Notes under the pieces: model-generated
Database searches by the model: none
What the model saw: only the letters and a program-made list of their open reading frames with translations
Told to the model about the DNA's origin: nothing
Shown here: positions 7,936 through 17,262 of the stretch, piece by piece
Numbering within the stretch: position 1 is the stretch's first letter
Layout of the letters: every line of letters starts with the position of its first letter
Source: CADEED01 sp043747835
Lineage (GTDB): Bacteria > Pseudomonadota > Gammaproteobacteria > Steroidobacterales > Steroidobacteraceae
Assembly (NCBI GenBank): GCA_043747835.1
Contig: JAYTOK010000148.1
Location: 62,001-126,000 of the forward strand
Direction: 5' to 3'
DNA length: 64,000 nucleotides
Position numbers and translations under genes: made by a program

Positions 7936-9342
7936 TCAGAGTCCCGTATCGATTTCCGAAATCACCCACTTGAACTTGCCGCGCTTGGTGCGCGGCATCT
8001 CCTTCACGAGCTCGATTTCTATGCGCATGTCGTCGCCGACGCGCGCCTTGAGATCGCGAATGAGCTGTTCACCGTGTTTGGGTGAGTATTCTGGCCGCGG
8101 GATCAGACGGATGAGCAGCCGATCGAGATGCGTCTGCACGAGTTGTGACGCTTCTATCGAATCGAGCGGCTTGAAGGGGTGGGTGAGCACGGAGGGCGGG
8201 ATCAGGCGACCGTCCTTCAGGCGCAGCAGGTCCTCCGCCTTCGTCGACACATCCTCCATGAGGGGCAGGGGGCGTCCGCAGGTGCAGAGGCCGACCTTGC
8301 GCGCCGTACGGTCCGTGGTGCGGTAGCGGATCATCGGCATGCCGAGGTTGTGCAGCGACGTGCCCGTCATGAGGCCTTCGGTACCGTCGGGCACGGGCTG
8401 GTTCGCGTCGTCCAGGAATTCGGTGACGCCGTATTCCTCGCAGAGATGGTGGCCCGAATGCTTGTCGCACTCGACGGCGAAGACCACGCGTTCGGCGGCG
8501 GCGTAGTAGTCGAACAACCGCGTCTGGAAAGCTTCCTCGATGGCTTCGCGCTGGAAGTCGTACAGCGTCTCCGACGAGGTGACCGCGGCCTTCAGCGGCA
8601 GCTTCTCGCCGCGTTTGAGCAAGACTTTCGCGAGCACGTAGAGCGACGATGGATACCCATCGATGACCTGCGGCTGGAATTCACGCAGCTTCGCGAAGTA
8701 GTGAGTCAGGTTGTCGGGCGTCAGGTGGAAGCTCGACATCAGCAACTGGTTCTGGTGGCGATTGAAGCGCCAGAACGGCGGCTTCTTCTGGGTGAGCGGC
8801 ACGATCACGTTGCCGCGCACGACTGCCGCGCGATCGCCGCCTTCGCCCAACTTGAGATTCGCCCACTCGTACTGCCGGTCCATGACCGCGTAGTTCATCG
8901 CGACCATGCCGGGGTCGTAGTACACGGAGAGCGGCGAGCCCGTGGTTCCGCTGGTGTGGCCGTGCGTGAGCGACCGATCTTCAGGTCTGCGCGATTTCAG
9001 ATCCTCCGCGCGGTGCTTGATCGTGTCGCGCTCGAGCACGGGCAGCTTCGTGAGATCCTCCCGGCCTCGAAAGTTCTCGACATCTACTCCGTGTCTGTCG
9101 AAGACTTCGCGGTAGTAAGGCGTGTGGTCGTAAGCGTGGCGCACGATCGCGCGCAGCCGCTCGTCCTGGTACGCGCCCATCTTTTCCGCGTCCCACCACT
9201 GGCTCTCGGCGAGCAGGGCCTTGAATTCGGGGAAGCGTCCGCCGTAGCGCGCGCGGCCGAGATTCGCGCTGAACGCGCTGACCAGCCACTCCTGCATGGC
9301 GACGGGCGTCAGGTCGTAGAGGCGCTTGAGTAGCGCGTTCAC
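7936..9342 (-). CDS. Phenylacetate-CoA-ligase-like (PaaK/CapK family) adenylate-forming enzyme
   Basis: 468 residues from a GTG at 9342 that overlaps the stop of the upstream glycosyltransferase (GTGA) and has AAGGTG five bases ahead; a longer ATG reading would run into that gene. The motif H-T-S-G-T-T-G-S-P is the nucleotide-binding loop of PaaK-type ligases. C-G-R-P-L-P and the late M-P-R-T-K-R-G-K-F-K-W segment fit the hinge and C-terminal lysine region. CapK-type relatives occur in many capsule and exopolysaccharide clusters, probably activating an acid used to decorate the glycan. It is one of three adenylate-forming enzymes in this locus, which points to heavy acyl decoration. Substrate not deducible by eye. 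Confidence 0.83.
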   Translation of the reverse strand: MNALLKRLYDLTPVAMQEWLVSAFSANLGRARYGGRFPEFKALLAESQWWDAEKMGAYQDERLRAIVRHAYDHTPYYREVFDRHGVDVENFRGREDLTKLPVLERDTIKHRAEDLKSRRPEDRSLTHGHTSGTTGSPLSVYYDPGMVAMNYAVMDRQYEWANLKLGEGGDRAAVVRGNVIVPLTQKKPPFWRFNRHQNQLLMSSFHLTPDNLTHYFAKLREFQPQVIDGYPSSLYVLAKVLLKRGEKLPLKAAVTSSETLYDFQREAIEEAFQTRLFDYYAAAERVVFAVECDKHSGHHLCEEYGVTEFLDDANQPVPDGTEGLMTGTSLHNLGMPMIRYRTTDRTARKVGLCTCGRPLPLMEDVSTKAEDLLRLKDGRLIPPSVLTHPFKPLDSIEASQLVQTHLDRLLIRLIPRPEYSPKHGEQLIRDLKARVGDDMRIEIELVKEMPRTKRGKFKWVISEIDTGL

Positions 9343-10553
9343 GTGATCACCTTGCGGTATTCGTCGGCCAAGCGTTTCCCGAGCTTGCGCCACGCGTACG
9401 TCTCTTCGGCGCGGGCGCGAGCCGCGGCGCCGAGACGCGCGCGCTCGGCCGGATCGCGTAACAGTCGCGCCGTTGCGGCGGCGAACTCGGCCGGATCGTC
9501 CGCGAGGATGAAGTGTTTGCCGTTCTCGCCCTCGATGCCTTCGGCGCCGAGTGTGGTCGCGACGATCGCCTTGCCCTGGGCCATCGCGTCGACCATCTTG
9601 AGGCGGGTGCCACCGCCGACGCGCAGCGGGACGACATAGACGCCCGTGCGTGCCACCCAGGGCCGCACGTCGTCGACGAAGCCCAGCGCGAGCACGGTCG
9701 GATCTTTCGCCGCCGCGGCCACGAGCTTCTCGCTCGGGCGCTGGCCGATCGCGAAGAACTTCGTTTCGGGCACGAGCGTCTTGAGACGCGGCCAGATGTC
9801 ATCGAGGAACCAGTCGACCGCGTCGCGGTTCGCGAACATGTTCATGCCGCCGGTGTACGCGACGGCGGTCTCCGCGCCGTCACGCGCGGTGAAATAATCC
9901 GTGTCGACGCCGTTCGGGATCGCGGCGGTGTGCGCGCCGGGGCAGAGCCGCTGCAGCGTAACGCCGTCCGCCTCGGACACGACGATGTTGAGAGGAAAGC
10001 TCTCCGCGTACTTCTTCTCGAAGTCGACGAGCTTGCGTGTCTGCGAGGCAACGTACCAACGCGCGATCGCGCTCGTCTCGAAATCCGCGCGGCGCGCCAT
10101 GAGCTGCGATTCGATGTTGTGGTGTGCGAGAACGCAGGGGACGCGCCCGCAGAACTCGCGGTACGGCGCGAGCGCGATCGTGTCGAGGTGCACGAGGTCG
10201 GGCGGGTTCGGCCCGTTGCAAAGCTCGGTCAGGCGTCGCGCGAGCGCGGCGTCGCGGTGCGCGAGCTCGCTGAACGGCTTCGGATACACCGCGCCGGCGG
10301 CGAATGCGACGAGCTTGTGCAGCTTCGATTTCTTGGGCCAGAGATCGAAGTACTCGAGTTGTTTGCAGAACTTGCCGAGCTCGACGCGGCTGCGCTCGAC
10401 GGGCTCGCCGCTCGGCAGCTCGTCCGGGTGATGGAACGCCAGCAGGTGCACGTCGTGCTCCCGGCCGAGCTCGCGCAGCAGGTTGAAGCCGCGCTGCAGG
10501 ACGCCGCCATGCGGCGGGTAGGGCACGATCTGCGTGACGAAGAGGATGCGCAT
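9339..10553 (-). CDS. GT4-type glycosyltransferase, PEP-CTERM/XrtA-associated (sugar transferase 1 type)
   Basis: 404 residues beginning M-R-I-L-F-V-T-Q-I-V-P-Y-P-P-H-G-G, the donor-strand and glycine turn of TIGR03087-type sugar transferases found beside exosortase A. The C-terminal domain has the nucleotide-sugar loop V-P-L-R-V-G-G-G-T-R-L-K and the G-A-E-G-I-E segment expected for GT-B retaining enzymes. It should transfer a sugar to the lipid-linked repeat at the inner face of the membrane. First gene of the three-gene minus-strand operon down to 6076, with a GTGA overlap to the next gene. A 98-base divergent region separates it from the SGNH hydrolase at 10652. Confidence 0.87.
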   Translation of the reverse strand: MRILFVTQIVPYPPHGGVLQRGFNLLRELGREHDVHLLAFHHPDELPSGEPVERSRVELGKFCKQLEYFDLWPKKSKLHKLVAFAAGAVYPKPFSELAHRDAALARRLTELCNGPNPPDLVHLDTIALAPYREFCGRVPCVLAHHNIESQLMARRADFETSAIARWYVASQTRKLVDFEKKYAESFPLNIVVSEADGVTLQRLCPGAHTAAIPNGVDTDYFTARDGAETAVAYTGGMNMFANRDAVDWFLDDIWPRLKTLVPETKFFAIGQRPSEKLVAAAAKDPTVLALGFVDDVRPWVARTGVYVVPLRVGGGTRLKMVDAMAQGKAIVATTLGAEGIEGENGKHFILADDPAEFAAATARLLRDPAERARLGAAARARAEETYAWRKLGKRLADEYRKVIT

Positions 10554-10651
10554 CAGGGGAGGCGCGCGGCTTTCGCGAAGGAAGTATATTTCCCGCCATC
10601 CCGGCCATTCCGGTCATCCAGACAATCGCCATTCTGAGTGCAGGAGATGTG

Positions 10652-11320
10652 ATGCATGCGATTCGTTGTTTCTTGGGCGTCGTATTCTGCGCCCTGGCGG
10701 CCACGACCGTGAGCGCCGCGCCCTCTGATCCGGTGCTCGCCATCGCAGGCGCCTCGTACTCGAAGGACTGGAAGACCCCGCCGTTTCCCGGCTACCGCGT
10801 GATCAACACCGGCAGGGGCGGCGACGAAACCCAGCAGGTACTCGCCCGATTCGACGAGGTGCTGGCGGCCAAGCCCGCCACCGTCATCCTCTGGGGTCAC
10901 ATCAACAACATCCACCGCGCGCGCGCGGGGCAGATGGAAGCCGCGAAGGAGCGGGCCCGCGCTAACTATCGCGAGATGGTCGCGCTTGCGAAAGCCAACG
11001 GCATCGCCCCGATCATCGCGACCGAAGTCACGTTGAGCGAGGCGGTCGGATTCATGAACCGCCTTGCCGCGTTCGTCGGCGGACTGCGCGGCAAGGAAGG
11101 CTATGCCGCGCGCGTCAATCGCGAGGTGCGCGCCGTCAATGATTGGCTGCGCGGTTTCGCGCGCGAGCAGAACCTCAAGGTGCTCGACCTCGAGCGCGTG
11201 CTCGACGATGGCGACGGGTTCCGCAAGACGGAGTACACGACCGACGACGGGACGCACATCAGCGAAGCGGGCTACGCCGCGCTCACGCGCTACGCGATCA
11301 CCGAGCTGGCTCGCCGCTGA
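10652..11320 (+). CDS. Secreted SGNH/GDSL hydrolase
   Basis: 222 residues with an N-terminal signal peptide (M-H-A-I-R-C-F-L-G-V-V-F-C-A-L then A-T-T-V-S-A cleavage region). The SGNH blocks are visible: A-G-A-S (block I Ser), N-T-G-R-G-G (Gly/oxyanion), W-G-H-I-N-N (Asn) and D-D-G-T-H (catalytic Asp/His). It should deacylate an ester in the periplasm, a reasonable partner for the acyl-decorating genes nearby. The start is the ATG at 10652, five bases after AGGAG. It converges on the fusion gene ending at 11327, only 6 bases away. Confidence 0.82.
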   Translation: MHAIRCFLGVVFCALAATTVSAAPSDPVLAIAGASYSKDWKTPPFPGYRVINTGRGGDETQQVLARFDEVLAAKPATVILWGHINNIHRARAGQMEAAKERARANYREMVALAKANGIAPIIATEVTLSEAVGFMNRLAAFVGGLRGKEGYAARVNREVRAVNDWLRGFAREQNLKVLDLERVLDDGDGFRKTEYTTDDGTHISEAGYAALTRYAITELARR

Positions 11321-11326
11321 CAAGGA

Positions 11327-13354
11327 TCAGCCGCCGCGCGGTACGCGGGCCGGTCCCGCCGCGCCGATGACTCGCTGCGAGATGGCCGGGTCGTAACGCT
11401 CGGACTTGAAGGCCGCGTACACGTCGAGCGCCGGTGCTTTGGGCTTCAGTACTTTCTGCAGACCGATCGCGAACCAGCTCAAGAGCTTCAACAACCAGAA
11501 CGGCAGCCAGAAGAAACGCAGTTCCGGGCGCGTGGCCTTCATGTGGTCGGCGAGTTGGCCACGCGACGTGGCCGGGACCTCGACGAGGTTCACGCAGCGC
11601 GGCGCCGTTTCGAATTCATCCGCGTACCAGCGGATGACGCGAGCGGCGGTCTGCGTGTCGAGCACGGAGAGCGCGTTGCCGCGCGAGCCCATGCCGATGA
11701 ACGTCTTCGCGATGTCGCGACCCAAACGGCCGGGAGGCGTGTAGTCCGAGAAATCGACGAGCGGCCCCAAGCGCACGGTGCGGACTTCGACGGTGCCTTT
11801 CTTCGCGCGTTCGTCGGCCAGGCATTCCGCCTCGGCCTTCGCCCAGACATACGGGCCGCGTCCGAGATTGCCGCGATCGACCACCGAATCCTCGCGCTGC
11901 ACCGACGGGCCGGCCTTGAGCACGGCGACGCTGCCGATGTTGATGAGCTTCTTCACGCCCGCGGCTTCCATCGTGTCGAGCAGTTTGGTCATTGCCACGA
12001 CGGTATTGCGCTCGTGCGCTTGCTGGTTGCCGGCGGTCTCCGCCGCGCAATGCGCGACGACCGAAACGCCGGCGAGCAGCGCCGGATCGATTCCGCGGCC
12101 GAGATCGGCTTCGACGTATTCGATGCCTGGCACGCGCGAACGCGCGGCCGGCGTGCGGCGCACGGCGGCACGCACGTGCCAGCCGTCGTTGCGCAGTTCT
12201 TCGAGTACGCGCTTGCCGAGAAATCCGGAGCCGCCCGTCACGAAGACGGTGCCGCGCGCCGGATCCGGCGGCGGAACCTTTGCAGTCGCTTCTTCGAATT
12301 TCTTGCGCGCGAGTTCCTCCGCGCGCGACTCGGCCGCCGCGAGCTTTGCCGCGATCTGCTCGCAGATCGTCACGGTGTTCATGATGTTGCGGCGGGAGAG
12401 CGGCGGCGGCGCGCTTGCATCGCGCACGCTCGCATAGAGAAGAGCCAGCAACTCGCCCAGGCCGGGGTAGCTCTTCTGGCGGCGGAACAGCAGGCGGAAG
12501 ACGCCCGCGTAGCTGCCCCAGTATTTCTGCCAGGCGGTGCTGAACGGTTTGAGCACGACCGCGGGCGCGGATGCGCCCGGGCCGAGCGAAGTCACGACGT
12601 CGCCCAGGATGAAGTCCGCGGTCACGGAGCCGTTCACGCCGACGACACGCAGATAGGATTCCACGGGACGCGCGCGCAGGCTGACGATCAGCGTCGCCAG
12701 CGTGCCGCCGCTGCGGATCACTGCGCGCACTTCGCCTTCGGGCGCGACGTCGAGCGCCGTGAGCTCAGGCTGCGCATTGGGGTCGCGCTCGAGCGCGCTC
12801 AGCATCAGATAGACGGGGTGCGGCAGGATGTCGATGAGCTGATCGATCGCCGACAACGGCGTGCCGCCATCGGGGCGGCGCCTCACCGGCTTGAACGAGA
12901 AGTAGCTCTCGACGTGGATGAGGTCGCCGATCTTCGGCAGAAAGGTCTGGTAGTGCTGGCCGGCGCGCTGGAAGAGCACCTGGTGCGCCGAGCACACGCG
13001 CAGGTTCTTCGACTCCGCGAGATCGATGAGCTCGGCCGCCTCGCGCGCCGTCGGCGCGAAGGGCTTCTCGACGTAGACGCTCGCGCCATTCGACAAACAA
13101 AGTTTCGCGAGGTCGAAGTGCGTGTGCGGGGGCGACACGATGTGCACGACTTCGGGCTTGGCGTTTGCGAGAAGCTCTTCCGGACTTTTGTAGCCGTCGA
13201 CATCCGCGCCGAAGCGCTCCTTGATTTCTTCGGCCGACAGGAACGGATCGCCGACCGCGACGAAACGCGCCTGCGGCTGCAGACGGATGGCCGTCGCATG
13301 CTGCTGTGCCATGCGGCCTCCGCCCAGGATAGCCACGCGCAATTCCTTCGTCAT
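11327..13354 (-). CDS. Fusion protein: Gfo/Idh/MocA oxidoreductase + extended SDR (nucleotide-sugar epimerase-like)
   Basis: 675 residues from an ATG at 13354. Residues 1-325 are a Gfo/Idh/MocA oxidoreductase: NAD loop G-G-G-R-M-A at 11-16 and the conserved E-K-P at 96-98. A helical linker rich in Ala/Glu/Lys (about 328-360) leads to a second Rossmann domain, T-G-G-S-G-F-L-G at about 373-380, with Y-V-W-A-K as the SDR Tyr-x3-Lys pair, typical of extended SDRs. A hydrophobic stretch near residues 618-640 could anchor the C-terminus to membrane. Both halves usually act on nucleotide sugars, so it may perform successive oxidation and epimerisation/reduction. The reading frame continues upstream of 13354, but that part has no homology-like features and overlaps the divergent gene. 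Confidence 0.83.
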   Translation of the reverse strand: MTKELRVAILGGGRMAQQHATAIRLQPQARFVAVGDPFLSAEEIKERFGADVDGYKSPEELLANAKPEVVHIVSPPHTHFDLAKLCLSNGASVYVEKPFAPTAREAAELIDLAESKNLRVCSAHQVLFQRAGQHYQTFLPKIGDLIHVESYFSFKPVRRRPDGGTPLSAIDQLIDILPHPVYLMLSALERDPNAQPELTALDVAPEGEVRAVIRSGGTLATLIVSLRARPVESYLRVVGVNGSVTADFILGDVVTSLGPGASAPAVVLKPFSTAWQKYWGSYAGVFRLLFRRQKSYPGLGELLALLYASVRDASAPPPLSRRNIMNTVTICEQIAAKLAAAESRAEELARKKFEEATAKVPPPDPARGTVFVTGGSGFLGKRVLEELRNDGWHVRAAVRRTPAARSRVPGIEYVEADLGRGIDPALLAGVSVVAHCAAETAGNQQAHERNTVVAMTKLLDTMEAAGVKKLINIGSVAVLKAGPSVQREDSVVDRGNLGRGPYVWAKAEAECLADERAKKGTVEVRTVRLGPLVDFSDYTPPGRLGRDIAKTFIGMGSRGNALSVLDTQTAARVIRWYADEFETAPRCVNLVEVPATSRGQLADHMKATRPELRFFWLPFWLLKLLSWFAIGLQKVLKPKAPALDVYAAFKSERYDPAISQRVIGAAGPARVPRGG

Positions 13355-13538
13355 GAGACTCCGACCGGTCAAAAAAGGGCGCGTAGTGTACTCGGACTCC
13401 CAAGCCCAATTGGGGTCGGGGAAATGAGAGTCAGCGCACGATATGAACCAGTTCCGGTCGGGATAGAATCCCGGCGCCGCGGCCGAACTGGGAAGATCCG
13501 CCCCGCGCTTCGCATTCCAGACCTGGGTAAAGGATTCC

Positions 13539-14687
13539 GTGAAATTGGCAGAGTTTTCCGAGGAGCGGGCAAAGCTCCATGAGGCTGCTATTGCCTTCGC
13601 GCGCTCGTCATTGAAGAGCGACATGGTCGAACGCGATCGCGAAGCCAGTTTCGACCTCGATGCCTGGAAGGCGTGCGCCGAATTCGGCGTGCTGGGCATG
13701 CCCATTCCCGCCGAGCACGGCGGCATGGGGTTGGGTCTCACGGACCTGCTCGCGGTGATGGAAGGGCTGGGCGAGGGCACTCGCGATCAGGGCCTGCTGT
13801 TCTCGTTGAACGCGCACTTGTGGACGAACTCGATCCCGATCCTCCTCTACGGCAACGACGCGCAGAAGGCGGCCTATCTACCGAAACTCTGCGACGGCAC
13901 GCTGATCGGCGCGAACGCGGCCTCCGAGCCGGGCTCGGGCTCGGACATTTTCTCGATGCGCACGCGCGCGACGCGCGATGGCGATCACTACGTCCTGAAC
14001 GGCTCAAAGACATGGGTCTCAAATGCGCCTATCGCGGACCTGTTCGTGGCGTATGCCACCGTGAACCCCGCTTTGGGCGTCACGGGCATCACTGCATTTA
14101 TCGTCGAACGCAACACTCCCGGGCTCGTCGTCAGCAAGCATCTCGACAAGATGGGTCTGCGCACCTCGCCGATGGCCGAGGTCATCTTCGAGAATTGCCG
14201 GATTCCGGTCGCGAATCGCCTGGGCCGTGAAGGCCGTGCCGTGCCGATCTTCGAGTGTTCGATGGAGTGGGAGCGCGGCTGCATCCTCGCCAACGTGCTT
14301 GGCGTCATGCGCCGTCAGCTCGCGGAGTGCATCGCGTACGCGAAGACGCGCAAGCAATTCGGCAAGGCGATCGGCAAGTACCAATCCGTCGCGAACAAGC
14401 TCGTCGACATGAAGGTGCGTCTCGATACCTGCCGTCCGCTCGTCTATCGCATCGGCGAGATGAAGGACAAGAATCTCGACGCGACGACCGAAGCCGCGAT
14501 CGCGAAGCTCTACGTGTCGGACTGCTACGTGAAGTCCTGTCTCGACGCCGTGCAGATCCACGGCGCTTACGGCTACATGACCGAGGCGCAGATCGAGCGC
14601 GACCTGCGCGATTCGATCGGCAGCACGCTGTATTCCGGCACCTCGGAGATCCAGCGAAACATCATCGCGCGCGGACTCGGTCTGTGA
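13539..14687 (+). CDS. Acyl-CoA-dehydrogenase-fold flavoenzyme, L-prolyl-carrier-protein dehydrogenase-like
   Basis: 382 residues with the full ACAD fold: A-A-S-E-P-G-S-G-S-D at 127-136 (flavin/substrate loop), Q-F-G-K-A-I-G near 266 and a C-terminal Y-S-G-T-S-E-I-Q. The C-terminal position that is Glu in MCAD-type enzymes is Ser366; a Glu in M-E-W-E-R (E245) lies where isovaleryl-type enzymes keep the base. The segments S-N-A-P-I-A-D-L-F, W-E-R-G-C and Y-Q-S-V-A-N-K-L-V-D-M-K match my memory of PigA/RedW-type prolyl-S-PCP dehydrogenases, which oxidise proline to pyrrole-2-carboxylate on a carrier. The GTG start has AAAGGA ahead. First gene of the four-gene operon; its stop overlaps the next start (GTGA). 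Confidence 0.85.
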   Translation: MKLAEFSEERAKLHEAAIAFARSSLKSDMVERDREASFDLDAWKACAEFGVLGMPIPAEHGGMGLGLTDLLAVMEGLGEGTRDQGLLFSLNAHLWTNSIPILLYGNDAQKAAYLPKLCDGTLIGANAASEPGSGSDIFSMRTRATRDGDHYVLNGSKTWVSNAPIADLFVAYATVNPALGVTGITAFIVERNTPGLVVSKHLDKMGLRTSPMAEVIFENCRIPVANRLGREGRAVPIFECSMEWERGCILANVLGVMRRQLAECIAYAKTRKQFGKAIGKYQSVANKLVDMKVRLDTCRPLVYRIGEMKDKNLDATTEAAIAKLYVSDCYVKSCLDAVQIHGAYGYMTEAQIERDLRDSIGSTLYSGTSEIQRNIIARGLGL

Positions 14688-17260
14688 ACGCAGCGGTTCC
14701 CGCGACCGGCTCCCCGGTGGCCGCAGGCTCTGGCTGGGCCGCTGTCCTTCCAACCCTGGCGCGCAACTGGCTGACGCTCGTCCAGCTCGCGCTCATGGTC
14801 GTCGTCGTGCATCTGTACGACATCGAAGGCGACGTCTTCCGCAAGGTGACGTACCTCGTAGCCGGCGGCGTCGTCGTCAACATGGCGCTGCCGCTCGTTT
14901 GGCGTCTGCGATTCTTCGTCGCGCTCTCGCTGGCGGGATTGTTCTGGGTCTTCGGCCTTGGCGACGGCGCGTGGCTGCTGGGTCTCGGACTCGTGCTCAT
15001 CGGCGCGTGCCACCTGCCGTTCTCGTTCGCGGTGCGCGTCGGCGTGCTGGTCGTTCTGGCCGCGGGCTTTGCCGCGCTGCGCGCGGGCGTCTCCCCGACG
15101 CCGTGGACGGGTGCGATCTGGCCGATCCTGGGTTCGATGTTCATGTTCCGGCTCGCGCTGTACCTGCGCGCGCTGAAGACGCAACCCGCGGAGCGCGGTC
15201 TCTGGGGCACGCTCGCGTATTTCTTCATGCTGCCGAACCTGGCATTCCCGTTGTTTCCGGTGGTCGACTACCAGACCTTCCACCGTACGCACTACGACAA
15301 GGACGAGGCGGCTATCTACCGCACGGGCATGATCTGGGTCGCGCGCGGCCTGCTGCACCTCGTGCTGTACCGCGTCGTCTATTACAACTTCATGATCGAC
15401 CCGGTCGACGTCGCGGATCTTGGCGGCCTCGCGCAGTTCATGCTCGGCACTTTCCTGCTGTACCTGCGCGTCTCGGGCCAGTTCCACCTGATTACGGGCC
15501 TGCTGCATCTGTTCGGCTTCCGGCTGCCCGAGACACACAAGCTCTACTACCTCGCGCACAACTTCGTCGAACTCTGGCGCCGCATCAACATCTACTGGAC
15601 CGACTTCATGATGAAGACGGTCTTCTATCCGGTGTACTTCAAGGTCAAGAAGCTCAAACCCGCGACGGCGCTCGTGATCTCGACGACCTGCGTGTTCGTC
15701 GTGACCTGGCTGCTGCATTCTTACCAGTGGTTCTGGCTGCGCGGCGGCTTCCCGATGACGCCGCAGGACACACTGTTCTGGGGCCTGCTCGGCTTCTTCG
15801 TCGTGATGGGCGCGCTGCGCGAGCTCAAGCGCGGCAAGACGAAACCGCACAAAGGCGGCTGGCACCTGAAGTTAGGCCTGCATGCCGGGGCGACGTTCCT
15901 GATCTTCTGTTTCCTGTGGTCGCTGTGGAGCGTGGAGTCCATCGGCCAATGGATCTGGATGCTGGGTGCCGCGACGGAATTCAACGCGATGGGCCTGGGT
16001 CTGATCGTGCTCGTCTTCGTCGTGATCGTCGGCTTCGGCGGCCGCGACTGGGAGGCTTCGCGCCCCAAAAATCCGGCTGACGGTCACTTCCTGCTGCGTC
16101 CGTGGGTGCGCGCGACGACGACGCTCGTTTTCCTCGTCGCGATGGCCCAGCCGCTCGTGCACTCGCTCGTGCCCGGCAAGGCCGGGACGATTATTGCTGG
16201 CCTCCGGAACACCGGGCTCAACGCGCGCGATGCCGCGCTCCAGCATCGCGGCTATTACGAACAGCTCGACGTGCGCGGACAGTTGAACTCGCGCGTCCAG
16301 GATCAACTGGGTGGCGCGCGCCACGACTGGAAGGATCCCGCGAGCATGGGCTTCCTGCACGAGCGCCGCGACCTCATCGACCGCGATCTCGTGCCGTCGT
16401 TCTCCGCGGACTGGAACGGCAAGCGCTTCAGCACGAACCGCTTCGGCATGCGCGATCGCGAGTACACACTCGAGAAGCCGGCGGGCACGCTGCGCATCGC
16501 GCTGCTGGGTCCGTCGCACGTGATGGGCAATGGCGTCGCGGATGGTGAGCCCTTCGAGCAGGTCGTCGAAGACAAGCTCAACGCGCAAGCCGCGGGCGGC
16601 CGCTGGCAGCGCTACGAAATCCTGAACTTCGGTGTCGACGGTTACACGCTGCCGCAGCAGCTCGCGATGCTCGAGGACCGCGTCTGGAAGTTCTCGCCGG
16701 ACGTCGTCATCGTCACGCAGTACCACCGCTCGCGCACGATGACCGAGCGCTACATCCTGAAAGTGCTGACCAAGCGCGCGGACATCCCGCCCGGCGAGTT
16801 CAGCGAGATGCTCACGCGCGCGGGCCTGTTGCCGTTTCCCGATGGCAACTTGCCGATCCCGTTCGAGTCGTGGCGCTCCGTCGCGGGCGCGATGGGCCTG
16901 AAAGCGCGCATGCCGGGCGACGAAGCCGCGTCGCGGGCGCACCGCATCGCCGATTCCGCCAACGAGTGGGCCATCGGCAAGATCGCCGACTCCGCGCGCT
17001 CGCATGGCGTGCCATTGCTGGCGCTCGGCCTCAACGTCGTGATCGACGATGCGCCCGCCACGGTTCCGAACCACGAAGCCTTCGAGCGCGCGAACGTGCC
17101 GCTCATCGACCTCTTCGACATCTTCCCGGCCGGGCAGCGCCCCGGGTTGCGCGTCGCGCCCTGGGACGATCACCCGAACGCGGCGGGTCACCGCCTGATC
17201 GCGGACAAGCTCTATGAGAAGCTGCTGCCCGCGCTGAACACATTGCCGACTGGAGAGTAG
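14684..17260 (+). CDS. MBOAT acyltransferase fused to a C-terminal SGNH domain
   Basis: 858 residues from a GTG overlapping the dehydrogenase stop. Residues 30-490 contain about ten membrane segments and the MBOAT core: F-G-F-R-L-P-E at 277-283, L-W-R-R-I-N near 297-302 and the invariant-type His in W-L-L-H-S-Y-Q-W (H345). After a last membrane helix (about 478-495), residues 560-858 form a periplasmic SGNH domain with G-P-S-H (Ser611) and a late D-D-H-P-N-A-A-G-H. MBOAT enzymes such as DltB and PatA/AlgI pass an acyl group across the membrane to glycans, and SGNH partners (DltD, AlgJ/X) help deliver it. Here both are one chain, encoded with its own carrier protein and activating enzyme. Confidence 0.85.
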   Translation: MNAAVPATGSPVAAGSGWAAVLPTLARNWLTLVQLALMVVVVHLYDIEGDVFRKVTYLVAGGVVVNMALPLVWRLRFFVALSLAGLFWVFGLGDGAWLLGLGLVLIGACHLPFSFAVRVGVLVVLAAGFAALRAGVSPTPWTGAIWPILGSMFMFRLALYLRALKTQPAERGLWGTLAYFFMLPNLAFPLFPVVDYQTFHRTHYDKDEAAIYRTGMIWVARGLLHLVLYRVVYYNFMIDPVDVADLGGLAQFMLGTFLLYLRVSGQFHLITGLLHLFGFRLPETHKLYYLAHNFVELWRRINIYWTDFMMKTVFYPVYFKVKKLKPATALVISTTCVFVVTWLLHSYQWFWLRGGFPMTPQDTLFWGLLGFFVVMGALRELKRGKTKPHKGGWHLKLGLHAGATFLIFCFLWSLWSVESIGQWIWMLGAATEFNAMGLGLIVLVFVVIVGFGGRDWEASRPKNPADGHFLLRPWVRATTTLVFLVAMAQPLVHSLVPGKAGTIIAGLRNTGLNARDAALQHRGYYEQLDVRGQLNSRVQDQLGGARHDWKDPASMGFLHERRDLIDRDLVPSFSADWNGKRFSTNRFGMRDREYTLEKPAGTLRIALLGPSHVMGNGVADGEPFEQVVEDKLNAQAAGGRWQRYEILNFGVDGYTLPQQLAMLEDRVWKFSPDVVIVTQYHRSRTMTERYILKVLTKRADIPPGEFSEMLTRAGLLPFPDGNLPIPFESWRSVAGAMGLKARMPGDEAASRAHRIADSANEWAIGKIADSARSHGVPLLALGLNVVIDDAPATVPNHEAFERANVPLIDLFDIFPAGQRPGLRVAPWDDHPNAAGHRLIADKLYEKLLPALNTLPTGE

Positions 17261-17262
17261 AG

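Noticed and set aside
13464..13469. TAGAAT as a promoter of the dehydrogenase operon
   Set aside because: No acceptable -35 box at the right distance and it is part of a small palindrome, so the evidence is too weak to list.
11543..13582. 679-codon plus-strand frame opposite the fusion gene
   Set aside because: Arg/Ala/His-rich shadow with no motifs.
13355..13780. N-terminal extension of the oxidoreductase-epimerase fusion
   Set aside because: It overlaps the dehydrogenase gene and has no recognisable sequence; the Rossmann loop starts right after ATG 13354.
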